From Edaphobacter sp. (GTDB taxonomy: Bacteria > Acidobacteriota > Terriglobia > Terriglobales > Acidobacteriaceae), in assembly GCF_028283685.1 (NCBI RefSeq), contig NZ_JAPWKF010000006.1, positions 481,729-545,728 of the forward strand: DNA of 64,000 bases, in the 5' to 3' direction. The stretch's first letter is position 1, and every line of letters begins with the position of its first letter. A program made the position numbers and the translations under genes. This document shows, in pieces, positions 1 to 8,062 of the stretch. The notes beneath the pieces are model-generated. The model worked only from the letters and a program-made list of their open reading frames with translations. It searched no databases and was not told the origin of the DNA.

Positions 1-107
1 TTGCGCGCCGCAGAGCGGTGCGTTTTGTGCGAGGCTGCCAGCGACACATGTCCTGGGGACAGCAGTGCAAGAGCCAATACGGCCGTGATGAAGGCGTTCC
101 GACGCAT
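1..107 (-). CDS. N-terminus of a secreted protein (cut by window edge)
   Basis: Reading leftward from an ATG at 107, the first 35 codons give a classic signal peptide: a short basic start (MRRNAF), a hydrophobic core rich in Ala and Leu, and an Ala-rich cleavage region ending near LAAS, followed by a basic stretch. The rest of the gene lies outside the window, so the mature protein and its role cannot be seen. It diverges from the haem-binding lipoprotein starting at 226. No family is assigned. Confidence 0.6.
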   Translation of the reverse strand, partial: MRRNAFITAVLALALLSPGHVSLAASHKTHRSAAR

Positions 108-225
108 CCTTGTAAAACAAAGAGGGCGCGGGAACCGCCAGAGCACTTTCTACCCTAAACCCGTTGCCTTGAGTGAGTAAGTGACGAATCGGATTCCGTG
201 TACTGATCCGTTAATATGGAAAGCA

Positions 226-660
226 ATGCGAAGTCTTTGGGGCGGCCTCGGGCTTGCCATCCTGGCCATGACGATCACAGGCTGCAATACGGTCAACCAG
301 CCGACGCCCCCGGTTCCCGGAAGCACCAGCGATGCCGCTAGCCCGGAGTTCTACACCGGCCACGTCCGTCCCATCTTCGAGAAGTACTGCTTTCGCTGTC
401 ACGCGGGCATGAATCACCGCGGCGGCCTCAGCATGGCCACAAGCGCCAGCATGAGGAAGGGCGGCAAAAGCGGCATCGATATTGTTCCCGGCCATCCTGA
501 ATCCAGCATGATGATGAAGCTGATCCGCCATGAGGGCACGGCGCATGACCCGGAGAACATGCCGTCGAAGTCGGCGAAGCTGGCCGATGCCGACATCGCG
601 ACGGTGGAGCGGTGGATTCGCGCCGGTGCGCTAATGCCGGGCGATCCGCCGCGGCCCTAG
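226..660 (+). CDS. Predicted lipoprotein with planctomycete-type cytochrome c domain
   Basis: A 144-residue exported protein. From the ATG at 226 it begins with a lipoprotein signal (MRSLWGGLGL...TITGC, Cys20), so it is probably anchored in the periplasm. The mature part has FYTGHVRPIFEKYCFRCH, which contains one CxxCH haem c site (C-F-R-C-H), followed by GGLSM and a C-terminal segment like GHPESS...HDPENMPS...TVERWIRAGA. This is the layout of the PSCyt1 / Planctomycete cytochrome C domain, usually found fused to larger PSD1 proteins; here it stands alone. A GTG at 181 would also open the frame, but it would put 15 extra residues before the lipobox, so 226 is preferred. Electron transfer is likely; the partner is unknown. 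Confidence 0.8.
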   Translation: MRSLWGGLGLAILAMTITGCNTVNQPTPPVPGSTSDAASPEFYTGHVRPIFEKYCFRCHAGMNHRGGLSMATSASMRKGGKSGIDIVPGHPESSMMMKLIRHEGTAHDPENMPSKSAKLADADIATVERWIRAGALMPGDPPRP

Positions 661-750
661 ATCTCTCGTATCTCTCTGCATCCGTAATGGATCGGTGGCG
701 GCTGGATTTATTTCTGCTCTGTTCTGTCCTGAGTCCGCGTCTAATGCGCT

Positions 751-1041
751 ATGACGCAGCAGCAGCCACGCCGTGAGAGCAGCCGATGGTTGCGCGAGGT
801 CGCGGGGTGGGGCCTTCTCGCTGCGGGGATCGCGGGCTGCATCCTGCCGATTCTTCCGGGTGTGCCGCTGATCCTCGCTGGCCTGCTGATTCTTTCGCGT
901 GACTATGTGTGGGCGCAGCGGGCGGTGGGCCGTGTGAAGCGCTGGGCAGTCAGGCTACGCCGCAAGGCACGCTCCCGGCGCAGCAATAACGCTGTCTCGC
1001 AGAGAAGAGTAGCCGGCAGGGACAAGGCCGAAGAGGTCTAG
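751..1041 (+). CDS. Small membrane protein, PGPGW/DUF454-like
   Basis: A 96-residue protein with one hydrophobic hairpin-like segment (about residues 18-48) built around ILPILPGVPLILAGLLIL. This resembles the LPGPGW core of the PGPGW family and the LPTTPF core of the YbaN/DUF454 family. The C-terminal half is strongly basic (many Arg and Lys) and probably cytoplasmic. It precedes the convergent CHAD gene by 19 bases. The biochemical function of these families is unknown. The membrane assignment is secure, the family name less so. Confidence 0.65.
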   Translation: MTQQQPRRESSRWLREVAGWGLLAAGIAGCILPILPGVPLILAGLLILSRDYVWAQRAVGRVKRWAVRLRRKARSRRSNNAVSQRRVAGRDKAEEV

Positions 1042-1060
1042 AGACATCCAGACCAGATAT

Positions 1061-1879
1061 TTAGGCCGCTGCCTGGCGCAACAGGCGCTGGTAGGCCTTC
1101 AGCAGGCGCGTGCAGCGGGATTGAAGATTCAGTGTGAGAGAGGATTTGGTTCCGGCGTACTTCGCAGCGACGCCGGCCAGCGCCAGGCAGTCGTGCCATG
1201 CGCCGCCTGCCTCCTGCAGCGTCTCCATGTCCTCGGCGAACCGGCGTGCGGCGTTGCGAGTCTTCGCCGCGTTCTCTCCCATGTAGCGGGCCAGCTTGGC
1301 CGCCTTGCGAATGGCGTGCAGGCGAGCGGGATCGTCGAAGCCGCCTTGCCGGATGAAAGCCTGATCCTGAAACCATGTCGTCGCCGACCGCATCAGGAGT
1401 TGCGGTTCGAGTGAGAAGGCCTCCTGCGACTTGAGCTGCGCGGTCAGCTCCGCGAGCCGCGTCGTGAGGTCATCGTCATGCTGATGCAGGTCGCGGGTCA
1501 GCCTGACCACAGCCTTCTTCCGCTTCGTCTTCAAGCGGTCGATCAGCAGCTGCTGGTCGTGCTTCCACTGCGCGCCTCGACGCGGTGGGCGGAGTGATTC
1601 CAGGCTCTCCATCTGCACGTCGAAGTCACGTACTTTACCAGCTCTCTGACGCAGCAGCTTAAGCAGTCGCCGCAGCCGTCCCGTGTGGCGAAGACGGGGG
1701 ACCTCGGCGCACAGCCTCAGCAGGGCGAGCTGCGCCTCGATCCTGCGGCTCGTGGTGCGCAGGCGATGCACGGCGTGCTCTGTGGGGTCTTTGCGGCACT
1801 CCTCGATGGCCTGCGTGATTACGGCGATGTGTTCGTCAAGCGTGCGTATCGGCCAGGCCGCGGAGGAAGTCGGTCTCAT
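1061..1879 (-). CDS. CHAD domain protein
   Basis: A 272-residue protein made almost entirely of a CHAD (conserved histidine alpha-helical) domain. The family signature is visible near the N-terminus as AVHRLRTTSRRIEAQ (His38 followed by spaced Arg residues), then many Arg/Lys-rich helices (LRRLLKLLRQRAGKVRDFDVQ). CHAD domains bind inorganic polyphosphate in the cases studied; whether this one does is inference. The frame stays open upstream, but starting there would run into the neighbouring PEP-CTERM gene and add unrelated residues, so the ATG at 1879 is chosen. No CYTH domain is attached. Confidence 0.85.
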   Translation of the reverse strand: MRPTSSAAWPIRTLDEHIAVITQAIEECRKDPTEHAVHRLRTTSRRIEAQLALLRLCAEVPRLRHTGRLRRLLKLLRQRAGKVRDFDVQMESLESLRPPRRGAQWKHDQQLLIDRLKTKRKKAVVRLTRDLHQHDDDLTTRLAELTAQLKSQEAFSLEPQLLMRSATTWFQDQAFIRQGGFDDPARLHAIRKAAKLARYMGENAAKTRNAARRFAEDMETLQEAGGAWHDCLALAGVAAKYAGTKSSLTLNLQSRCTRLLKAYQRLLRQAAA

Positions 1880-1918
1880 GCCCAAACAGCATGGCAGAGC
1901 GTCGTGCTTAAGACAAAC

Positions 1919-1943
1919 GGCGCTCACGAGGAACGTGAGCGCC
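1919..1943 (-). terminator. Intrinsic terminator of the PEP-CTERM gene
   Basis: A perfect 10-bp inverted repeat (ggcgctcacg / cgtgagcgcc) with a 5-base loop. Read on the minus strand it is followed by a T-rich run (gtttgtctt). It lies between the PEP-CTERM gene and the CHAD gene and would separate their transcripts. Confidence 0.75.
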
Positions 1944-1979
1944 ACTGGATGCCGTCGACAGCCAGAGAATTGTCCTGCG

Positions 1980-2687
1980 TTAGCTACGTGCCATGGCGAT
2001 GCGCCGACGCACGCCGCCGATTGCAGCGCCTGCACCGGTGAACATCATCAGCAGCGTCGAAGGCTCGGGAACCGCAGAGGTATCGGGAGGATTCGGAATG
2101 GCGCTGCCGAAGGTCACATCGTCGAAGACGATCTGGTTTGCCGCGCCGGCGAACGAGATCGACTCTGCCGTTCCGGAGAAGCTGACGCCTACAGGAACGA
2201 AGGGGCAGAAGCCTGCGTCGTAGATTCCTGAGCATCCGCTCGACGTGAGCGACAGGTCGAGCGTCGCCAGCAGAGTTCCGGTTCCATTCAGGCCGGAGTA
2301 GACGCTCAGGCTGCCCGGCTGGTTGATGGCCGAGTAGAACAGAGAAAAGCCATCCGTGAAGCCAGCTTCGTTATTCATGTAGGTCTCGCTGCCAGAGAGG
2401 AAGAAGAGTCCGCCTCCCTGGGAGGTGGGATCGCCGAGACCGCCGCGTGAGGTGTTGGAGCAGGAGTTGCCGGGCGTATTCAGGCAGAGCGCCAGGGCAT
2501 TGTCTGAAAACGAGATGCCATAGTTGTTGGAGGGACCACCAGTTCCGTTGTAATAGTCGCCGATGGGAGCGGATTGCTGACCGGCGGTAAGGATGTTCTC
2601 AAACTTCAGCACTACGGTATCGGCCGAAGCGGAGAGCGCGGAACCCACAAGAAGAGAGAGTCCAAGAAGAGAATGGTGAAGACGCAT
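1980..2687 (-). CDS. PEP-CTERM sorting-signal protein
   Basis: A 235-residue secreted protein. It starts with a signal peptide (MRLHHSLLGL...SASA) and ends with a PEP-CTERM tripartite signal: the PEP motif in VPEPST near residue 206, a hydrophobic stretch with glycines, and a basic RRR cluster before the end. In this family the tail is cut by an exosortase (EpsH/XrtA-type) during export or surface display. The body is Ser/Gly/Asn-rich and low in charge, like many PEP-CTERM beta-rich proteins. No exosortase gene is in the window. The ATG at 2687 is preferred because upstream in-frame codons do not give a signal peptide. Confidence 0.88.
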   Translation of the reverse strand: MRLHHSLLGLSLLVGSALSASADTVVLKFENILTAGQQSAPIGDYYNGTGGPSNNYGISFSDNALALCLNTPGNSCSNTSRGGLGDPTSQGGGLFFLSGSETYMNNEAGFTDGFSLFYSAINQPGSLSVYSGLNGTGTLLATLDLSLTSSGCSGIYDAGFCPFVPVGVSFSGTAESISFAGAANQIVFDDVTFGSAIPNPPDTSAVPEPSTLLMMFTGAGAAIGGVRRRIAMARS

Positions 2688-2899
2688 AGATGTGCTCCCG
2701 GAAAGAAACAAAATTTTTAAATTAGGCCTAGTGTGATGACTGGTAAGCACGTTGCGTTCCAAATGGTGGGAATAGTCAGGCGTTGCATTTAGAAGCAAGC
2801 CATCACTGACTAAAACAGAAAATGTGCATGATTTTGCAGCGCTGGGATAAGGGAATCGTCCTATCGAAGCCAGCTAACAGGCTGGCATACTGTTGCTCT

Positions 2900-4756
2900 A
2901 TGAATAAAAGTGTCTTGCGCGCATCCTTGGCCATGCTTGCAGTTTCGTGCGCTGTCGCAGGCGCATCTGCCCAGACGTCGGAGCAGGGAAGGTTCATCCT
3001 GCACAAGTTTGCACGCACCAATGGTGAAGAGACCTACTCGATCACACGCAGCGGCAATGGCTTCAAGCTGACCTCCGACTTCCTCTTCACCGATCGTGGA
3101 ACCAAGGTGCCGCTCAAGACGGTCTTCACCGCGACGGGCGAGCTGGAGCCGCTGACGTTGTCGCTCGACGGCCAGTCCTCGCGCATGTCGGGGCTCAAGG
3201 ATTCGATGGAGTATCACGCCGACGCACAGAGCATCACGCTGGTGCGCGACGGTAAGACACAGCAGCTTCCCGCACCAAAGGGTACGTTTCTGATCGACGG
3301 CTACTCGCCTGTCACGATGCAGCAGATGTTGATGCGCTACTGGCTGCGCCACGGTAAGCCTGCATCGATTCCCACGCCCGCGGGCAGCGTCACCATCACA
3401 CCTGCGGGAACACTGAGCGTTGCGGCGAACGGGCAGCAGCATGCGCTGCAGGGATACGTCATCAACGGCCTCATCTGGGGCGGTGAGACGTTGTGGATGG
3501 ATGAGCGCCAGGATCTGGTGGCGCTGATCTCGACCGATGCGGAGTTCGATCACTTCGAGGCGATTCGCGATGAGTACGAAGGGGCTCTGGGCACCTTCAT
3601 CCAGAACGCGGCCAACGACAATCTCGCCGCACTGGCGAAGCTCGCTGCCAGCGCGAAGCAGCCGGTGGCGCGCAATCTCGTCATCCAGAATGTCACGCTG
3701 ATCGACGGCACGGGCGCGGCGCCGGTGAAGGATGCGACGGTCTTCGTGGAAGACGGCAAGATCGCCTCGATCGTCACCGCGCCGAAGCCCGAGATTCCGG
3801 CAGGTGCGACGGTGATCGATGGCACCGGCAAGTATCTGATCCCCGGCCTTTGGGATATGCACGCGCACTACGAGCAGGTGGAGTGGGGACCGATCTATCT
3901 TGCCGCTGGCGTGACCACGGCGCGCGACTGCGGCAACGAGTTCGACTTCATCACCACGGTGCGCAACACGCTGGCTGCGGGCAAGGGCATCGGTCCGGAG
4001 ATCCTCATCGCCGGGGTGGTCGACGGCAACGGCCCCATGTCGCTGGGCGCAGTAACGGCCGATACGCCGGAGCAGGCGCGCGAGGTGGTGCGGCGCTACA
4101 AGGCGGCTGGCGCGATGCAGATCAAGATCTACTCCAGCCTGAAGCCGGACCTGGTGCCGGTGATCGCCGAGGAGGCGCACAAGCTGGGTATGACGGTCAC
4201 GGGCCACGTGCCCAATGGCATGACCACCGAGCAGGCCGTGATGGGCGGCTACGATCAGATCAACCACATCCAGTACCCGGTGCGTGACCTGCTGCATCTT
4301 GAGCGCGGCAAGGAGATTCCTCCGGCGGACTTCTCGACGCCCGATGCGCAGCGGCAGATCGCGCTGTATAAGCAGCACCACACCGTCTTCGATGACACCA
4401 TCTCGCTGTACGAAAACTTCTACCACCCTTCCAGCGTTGCCTACGCCACGCTGGAGCCGGGCGTGCTGAAGGTGGCGCCGCAGCTGGCCGAGGCCCTGGC
4501 CTCTCCCGGCGTTCCCGCCGACCGCGCGGTCATGTCGATGGCGATGTTTCACGACATGATGGCCACGGTGCGCGAGCTGCACAAGGATGGCCTGGCGATC
4601 GTGGCCGGCACCGACCAGAACATCCCAGGCTATTCGTTGCACCGCGAGCTGGAGCTGTATATCGAGGCGGGGTTCACGCCGATGGAGGCGCTCCAGGCCG
4701 CGACCAGCGTTCCGGCCCGGGTGATGGGCCTTGACAAGTCCGGTGGGAACGATTGA
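2900..4756 (+). CDS. Exported amidohydrolase, C-terminus lost to a frameshift
   Basis: A metal-dependent amidohydrolase of the imidazolonepropionase/prolidase-like group, 618 residues as read. It has a signal peptide (MNKSVLRASL...GASAQ), an N-terminal domain of unknown type to about residue 260, then the amidohydrolase fold beginning at NVTLIDGTG. Metal-site candidates are His321/His323 (MHAHY), Lys409 (IKIYSS), His436 (GHVPNG) and Asp572 (AGTDQN). The frame stops right after GLDKSGGND, although the family always continues with the G-T-I-x-x-G-K-x-A-D strand. That strand is present in the next frame (to 4901), so one extra base has entered near 4734-4740. Substrate unknown, perhaps a peptide or amide. 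Confidence 0.9.
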   Translation: MNKSVLRASLAMLAVSCAVAGASAQTSEQGRFILHKFARTNGEETYSITRSGNGFKLTSDFLFTDRGTKVPLKTVFTATGELEPLTLSLDGQSSRMSGLKDSMEYHADAQSITLVRDGKTQQLPAPKGTFLIDGYSPVTMQQMLMRYWLRHGKPASIPTPAGSVTITPAGTLSVAANGQQHALQGYVINGLIWGGETLWMDERQDLVALISTDAEFDHFEAIRDEYEGALGTFIQNAANDNLAALAKLAASAKQPVARNLVIQNVTLIDGTGAAPVKDATVFVEDGKIASIVTAPKPEIPAGATVIDGTGKYLIPGLWDMHAHYEQVEWGPIYLAAGVTTARDCGNEFDFITTVRNTLAAGKGIGPEILIAGVVDGNGPMSLGAVTADTPEQAREVVRRYKAAGAMQIKIYSSLKPDLVPVIAEEAHKLGMTVTGHVPNGMTTEQAVMGGYDQINHIQYPVRDLLHLERGKEIPPADFSTPDAQRQIALYKQHHTVFDDTISLYENFYHPSSVAYATLEPGVLKVAPQLAEALASPGVPADRAVMSMAMFHDMMATVRELHKDGLAIVAGTDQNIPGYSLHRELELYIEAGFTPMEALQAATSVPARVMGLDKSGGND

Positions 4757-4901
4757 GCGTGGTAAGAGAGCCGATATGGTGTTGCTGGAAGCCGACCCCC
4801 TGGCGGACATCCACAACACGCGGCGGATCGTGAAGACGATATCGTCCGGTGCGGTCTACGACCCGGCACCGCTTTGGGAGTCTGTCGGCTTCAAGCCCTG
4901 A
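4734..4901 (+). pseudogene. Out-of-frame C-terminal tail of the amidohydrolase
   Basis: Dropping one base after the codons for GLDKS opens a frame reading VGTIERGKRADMVLLEADP..., ending GFKP and a TGA at 4899-4901. GTIERGKRADMVLL is the closing beta-strand region expected at the C-terminus of this amidohydrolase group, joined exactly where the main frame stops. It is therefore the missing end of the gene at 2900, not a separate gene. Confidence 0.88.
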
Positions 4902-4957
4902 GATCTCCTGTTTTCACTGCCCGAGGAGTCCTGAAAACCACACCCGGAGTCGGAAGT

Positions 4958-5620
4958 TTGATCAATCGCGGTTTGCTTGTCACGGTACTTACCAGCATCG
5001 TTCTGTCATCGCATCTCACCCTGGCGCAGACGGCCCCTGCCACGGCGAAGAAGAAGTCGTCCGCCAGGACGCCTACCGCTGCGTCGGCGTGGACGCCTGA
5101 TGTGCAGCAGTATCTCGGCGTCTCGCAGGGCAGCTTTACGATGGTGGGCCTTAACAGGCTGTCGAAGGCGCAGCTCGAAGCGCTGATCAGCACTGCGAAG
5201 AACGCCACTGCGGGCGATCCGAAGAAGCATCTGCTGACCTGCGGCCCCACGACACCCAGCCAGCCCGGTGTGGTGCGCGTGTGGGTGACGGTCTCGGGTG
5301 ACGATGCGCAGGGCCTGCGGCTGGCGGAGATTCGCCAGGCGATTCGCGGACTGAGCGGCGTGGACGTCGTCGATGCTGCCGCCAACGCCGACCGTGCGCT
5401 GCACATCGTCATACAGGAGCAGACGCTGGGCAAGCGCATCATCGGCTATACCGCGTCGTACACGACCTCGACGCCCTGCCACGATGACACGCGCAAGGCC
5501 GATGCCGAGATCAAAGGCCAGCTCGGCACCTACACCGATCCCAAGGGAGCAGACCTCGCCCGCGATCTGGCCGGTATGCTCGATCAGGATCTGCAGGCGG
5601 TCAGGAACGGCCCGCGCTGA
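4958..5620 (+). CDS. Secreted protein of unknown function
   Basis: About 220 residues from a TTG at 4958 (LINRGLLVTV...SSHLTLAQ), which gives a clean signal peptide with a purine-rich stretch just upstream. An ATG at 4874 is also in frame, but it would overlap the restored amidohydrolase tail. The mature part has an Ala/Lys/Thr-rich linker, then a compact domain with two isolated cysteines (LTCGP and STPCH) that could form a disulfide, and a C-terminal helix rich in Asp and Leu. I do not recognise the family. Convergent with the lipoprotein gene at 5645. Confidence 0.7.
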   Translation: MINRGLLVTVLTSIVLSSHLTLAQTAPATAKKKSSARTPTAASAWTPDVQQYLGVSQGSFTMVGLNRLSKAQLEALISTAKNATAGDPKKHLLTCGPTTPSQPGVVRVWVTVSGDDAQGLRLAEIRQAIRGLSGVDVVDAAANADRALHIVIQEQTLGKRIIGYTASYTTSTPCHDDTRKADAEIKGQLGTYTDPKGADLARDLAGMLDQDLQAVRNGPR

Positions 5621-5644
5621 TCGCGGACCGCTCGCCGGCTTCGG

Positions 5645-6142
5645 TTATTTTGCGGGCTTTGCTGCAGTGGTATCGGTAGCTGCGGTACCGGTAGCGTCTG
5701 ATGCCACGCCGACCTTGCGGACGGCGGCGTCGACGACGGCGTACAGGAGCTGCTGGTTGTCGGCCCTGGCCTGCGAGCGGATGTATTCACCCGCCGTGCG
5801 GCCCGCTTCTTCGGTCGTCGGCAGTTGTATGCCGCGGTCCTTCGCCGATACGACGGCCAGCTCCTGGACGATATCGAAGAATGCATCCTCATTCTTGCCC
5901 GCCAGCTCCCAGCACTGATGGAAGGTGCAGGTGAGGATCTGCTCCTTGCTCCACTTGTGGTGTTCCTCGTTGCCGGTTGGCGTCAGCGAGACCGAGGAGT
6001 CGGGTTTGGGCGTTGCGGGCTGGGCGGTGGCTGCGGCCGGTTTCGTCTCAGGCGTCTGCGCCTGGTTGCAGCCGGTGGCGAGCAGGGAGCCTGCAGCGAG
6101 AGTGAGCAGAAGCGTTCGCGAAGAAATAGAGGCAAGAGTCAT
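5645..6142 (-). CDS. Predicted lipoprotein of unknown function
   Basis: A 165-residue protein. From the ATG at 6142, which has an AAAGGGA Shine-Dalgarno 7 bases upstream, it has a lipoprotein signal ending LLATGC (Cys at about residue 25). A Pro/Ala/Thr/Lys-rich linker follows, then a mostly helical domain (WSKEQILTCTFHQCWELAG) with two cysteines spaced C-x4-C, and an Ala/Thr-rich tail. No domain is recognised. It shares its orientation with the glycine-zipper gene upstream (47-base gap), so the two may be co-transcribed. Confidence 0.72.
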   Translation of the reverse strand: MTLASISSRTLLLTLAAGSLLATGCNQAQTPETKPAAATAQPATPKPDSSVSLTPTGNEEHHKWSKEQILTCTFHQCWELAGKNEDAFFDIVQELAVVSAKDRGIQLPTTEEAGRTAGEYIRSQARADNQQLLYAVVDAAVRKVGVASDATGTAATDTTAAKPAK

Positions 6143-6189
6143 GGGTGTCCCTTTCGAAGAGAGGAGAGATCTGGTTTGCATTGTTTCCA

Positions 6190-6552
6190 TTAGCGGTGGT
6201 GACGGTAATTGTTCCGCTTGCTGTTCTGGTTGGCCTGCCCTGCAATGGCTCCGATACCGGCACCGGCCGCGCCACCGATGAGTGCGCCCTTCAGGCCGCC
6301 GCCGAAGACCGCTCCGAGAGCGGCCCCGCCTGCGCCGCCGATGGCTGCGCCCTTGCCTGGACCGATGCCGCCACTGTCATGGCGATGATCGTCGTGGTAA
6401 TAGTCGCGGTGATCGTCATAGTAGTAGTTGCCGCCGCGGCCGCCATCGCGCACGCCGCGATTGAAGTTGTTGCCGTTGCGCTGGGCCTGTAGTGGCAGCA
6501 TGGTTGCAAACAGCATTGGGATGAGGAGCAAGCTGTTTCGTATGATCTTCAT
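6190..6552 (-). CDS. Glycine-zipper secreted protein
   Basis: A 120-residue protein with a signal peptide (MKIIRNSLLL...PLQAQ). A short Asp/His/Tyr-rich segment (YYYDDHRDYYHDDHRHD) could bind metal. Then comes a glycine-zipper region with regularly spaced glycines (GKGAAIGGAGGAALGAVFGG and on), typical of outer-membrane or periplasmic glycine-zipper proteins that insert into or line membranes. The C-terminus is basic. Function unknown; the His/Asp run plus zipper suggests an envelope-stress or structural role, which is inference. Confidence 0.75.
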   Translation of the reverse strand: MKIIRNSLLLIPMLFATMLPLQAQRNGNNFNRGVRDGGRGGNYYYDDHRDYYHDDHRHDSGGIGPGKGAAIGGAGGAALGAVFGGGLKGALIGGAAGAGIGAIAGQANQNSKRNNYRHHR

Positions 6553-6716
6553 ACGGAATTAGATGCAGTGCCAGGCGAAATCTCTGTGCTGATTTTGGAT
6601 CAGGTGCGGATGAAAATTCCCGGCAAAGCGTTGTATTCCTATGCCGGTAAAGATCGCTTTGCATGGGCGGATGACACTTTTCGTGCGATTGCATCCTATG
6701 GTGCTGGAGGTGCAGC

Positions 6717-7052
6717 ATGCGAGGTGGATTGGCTTGGTTGCTGGCAGGTGGAGCGATTGGAGCGGCGGTTACTGTGCTGGTCTTGAACAGCGAGAGTGAG
6801 CCGGAGTACGCGGGCGGCTATGACAGCGTGGATCGCGCGGCGAGGAAGACCTTTGGCTGGGGTGTGAAGCAACGCGCCGCGGGCAAGGTTGGCGGCGTTG
6901 TGGGAGCGGTGAAGGAAGGGTTCGGTCGCGCTACGGGCGATGAGGATCTTGAGGCAGAAGGCACCGTGGATCGCGTCGCGGGCAAGGTCAAGGATATTGC
7001 AGGTGAAGTGGGCACGGCTGCGGCGCAGACGATTCATGATCTGAATCGTTGA
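6717..7052 (+). CDS. Membrane-anchored CsbD-like protein
   Basis: A 111-residue protein. Residues 1-25 form a single hydrophobic anchor (GLAWLLAGGAIGAAVTVLVL). The rest carries a CsbD-like repeat: KVGGVVGAVKEGFGRATGDE, then LEAEGTVDRVAGKVKDIAGE, matching the family pattern G-x-x-K-E-x-x-G-x-x-T-G-D...E-A-E-G. CsbD proteins are small general-stress proteins of unknown mechanism. A membrane anchor on one is less common and would tether it to the inner membrane. Upstream lies the divergent glycine-zipper gene. Confidence 0.8.
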   Translation: MRGGLAWLLAGGAIGAAVTVLVLNSESEPEYAGGYDSVDRAARKTFGWGVKQRAAGKVGGVVGAVKEGFGRATGDEDLEAEGTVDRVAGKVKDIAGEVGTAAAQTIHDLNR

Positions 7053-7084
7053 TGCGTCAACGTTGCTGAGGTGCGTCAACGTTG
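7053..7084. repeat. 13-bp direct repeat pair
   Basis: The word tgcgtcaacgttg occurs at 7053-7065 and again at 7072-7084, 19 bases apart (close to two helical turns), immediately after the stop codon of the CsbD-like gene. Spacing and length suit a pair of protein-binding half-sites, but no regulator is identified. Confidence 0.6.
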
Positions 7085-7437
7085 TGTGGGGAGCGGGATC
7101 GACAGGTCCCCTCCCCCCACCGGTTTTTGCGCAAAATATTCATTTTGCGTGGCTTATTCCGGTGGTAAGGCGTAAATTCTTCCATCGAAACGACTTACAT
7201 GCAAAATATTCAAAATAAATGGTTTACGGGACGGCCTACGCACTGTCTGCGGCGCGGGGTGGCGGCGTTCGGGCCCGCCGGTTTTCTGGCGTGTGGAGTC
7301 CCATTTCCATTGTAGCGGCGTGGCCAGGGTGAATCGGCAGCCTTTATCTTGCTGATCTTATGAAGTTTGCAGCGGTTGTGGGCTTGACAGCTTTGCCGGG
7401 CGATTCGTTGCCGGGCGGGCCGTTTGTCGTCTTTCTT
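7085..7437. other. Gene-free stretch with an AT-rich inverted repeat
   Basis: No supported coding region. It contains a perfect 8-bp inverted repeat (cgcaaaat attc attttgcg) at 7130-7149. The word gcaaaatattca is repeated 70 bases later at 7201-7212, next to an AT-rich patch. The remainder is G+C-rich and featureless. It lies at the 3' end of the membrane protein gene at 7438. Confidence 0.55.
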
Positions 7438-7974
7438 TCAGGGGTTTCTTGCGAGGAAGAAGATGGAGTGGAGCTTTTCTTCGCCGAGGACGCGATGGAG
7501 CTCGCGGAAGGCGAAGAGCGGGACGAAGGCGCAGAAGATGATGATGGAGCGGGCGATGAGGCGTTCCAGCTCCAGCTCTTCGAGGACGGTTCCGGCGGGC
7601 TTGCCGTGGACGAGGCGCTTGATGAACTCCTCCAGCAGGTGAAAGAGGAAGACGAGCAGGGCGAAGAGCAGGGACTTCAGCAGGACAGACTGGTAGAGCG
7701 GTCTGGATTCGACGCGGCGGCCGAGGTGCAGCATCTCCCCGAGGAGGATGACCTTGCCGATGACGAGCGCGTTGAGGAGAGCGAAGGTGTAGGTGAGGGT
7801 GTCGGACTCGTCGTATCGGCGCAGCAGCAGCGCGGTGTAGGTGGTGACGGCGCAGAAGAGGATGGCGAGGTAGGCGGAGACGGCGGCGTAGTTCTTCAGT
7901 TCACGCGCGGCCCGCTGTTTGAAGCCGGGCGCGGCTGGCGGATTGGGGGAAGCCGGGTTCAGGTCCGTCGTCAT
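7438..7974 (-). CDS. Membrane protein of unknown function
   Basis: A 178-residue protein from the ATG at 7974. The N-terminal 25 residues are Pro/Ala/Asn-rich. There are about four hydrophobic segments: residues 32-52, 66-86, 101-120 and 148-165. The loop after the third carries LLEEFIKRLVHGKPAG and the C-terminus ends FRELHRVLGEEKLHSIFFLA. I do not recognise a named family. The gene is followed by no visible terminator and sits in a repeat-bearing patch. Confidence 0.72.
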   Translation of the reverse strand: MTTDLNPASPNPPAAPGFKQRAARELKNYAAVSAYLAILFCAVTTYTALLLRRYDESDTLTYTFALLNALVIGKVILLGEMLHLGRRVESRPLYQSVLLKSLLFALLVFLFHLLEEFIKRLVHGKPAGTVLEELELERLIARSIIIFCAFVPLFAFRELHRVLGEEKLHSIFFLARNP

Positions 7975-8062
7975 GGGAGGCCTTCCTTCTCGACGACGAG
8001 GAGCGCCGTCGCTGTGCAAGGTGCGAGGCCCGGTGCGGGGATGATTCTACGGCAGGATTGAC

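Noticed and set aside
2861..4819. Open frame of about 650 codons on the minus strand across the amidohydrolase gene
   Set aside because: Antisense shadow in G+C-rich coding DNA; its translation is Arg/His/Asp-rich and has no domain, while the plus strand carries a clear enzyme.
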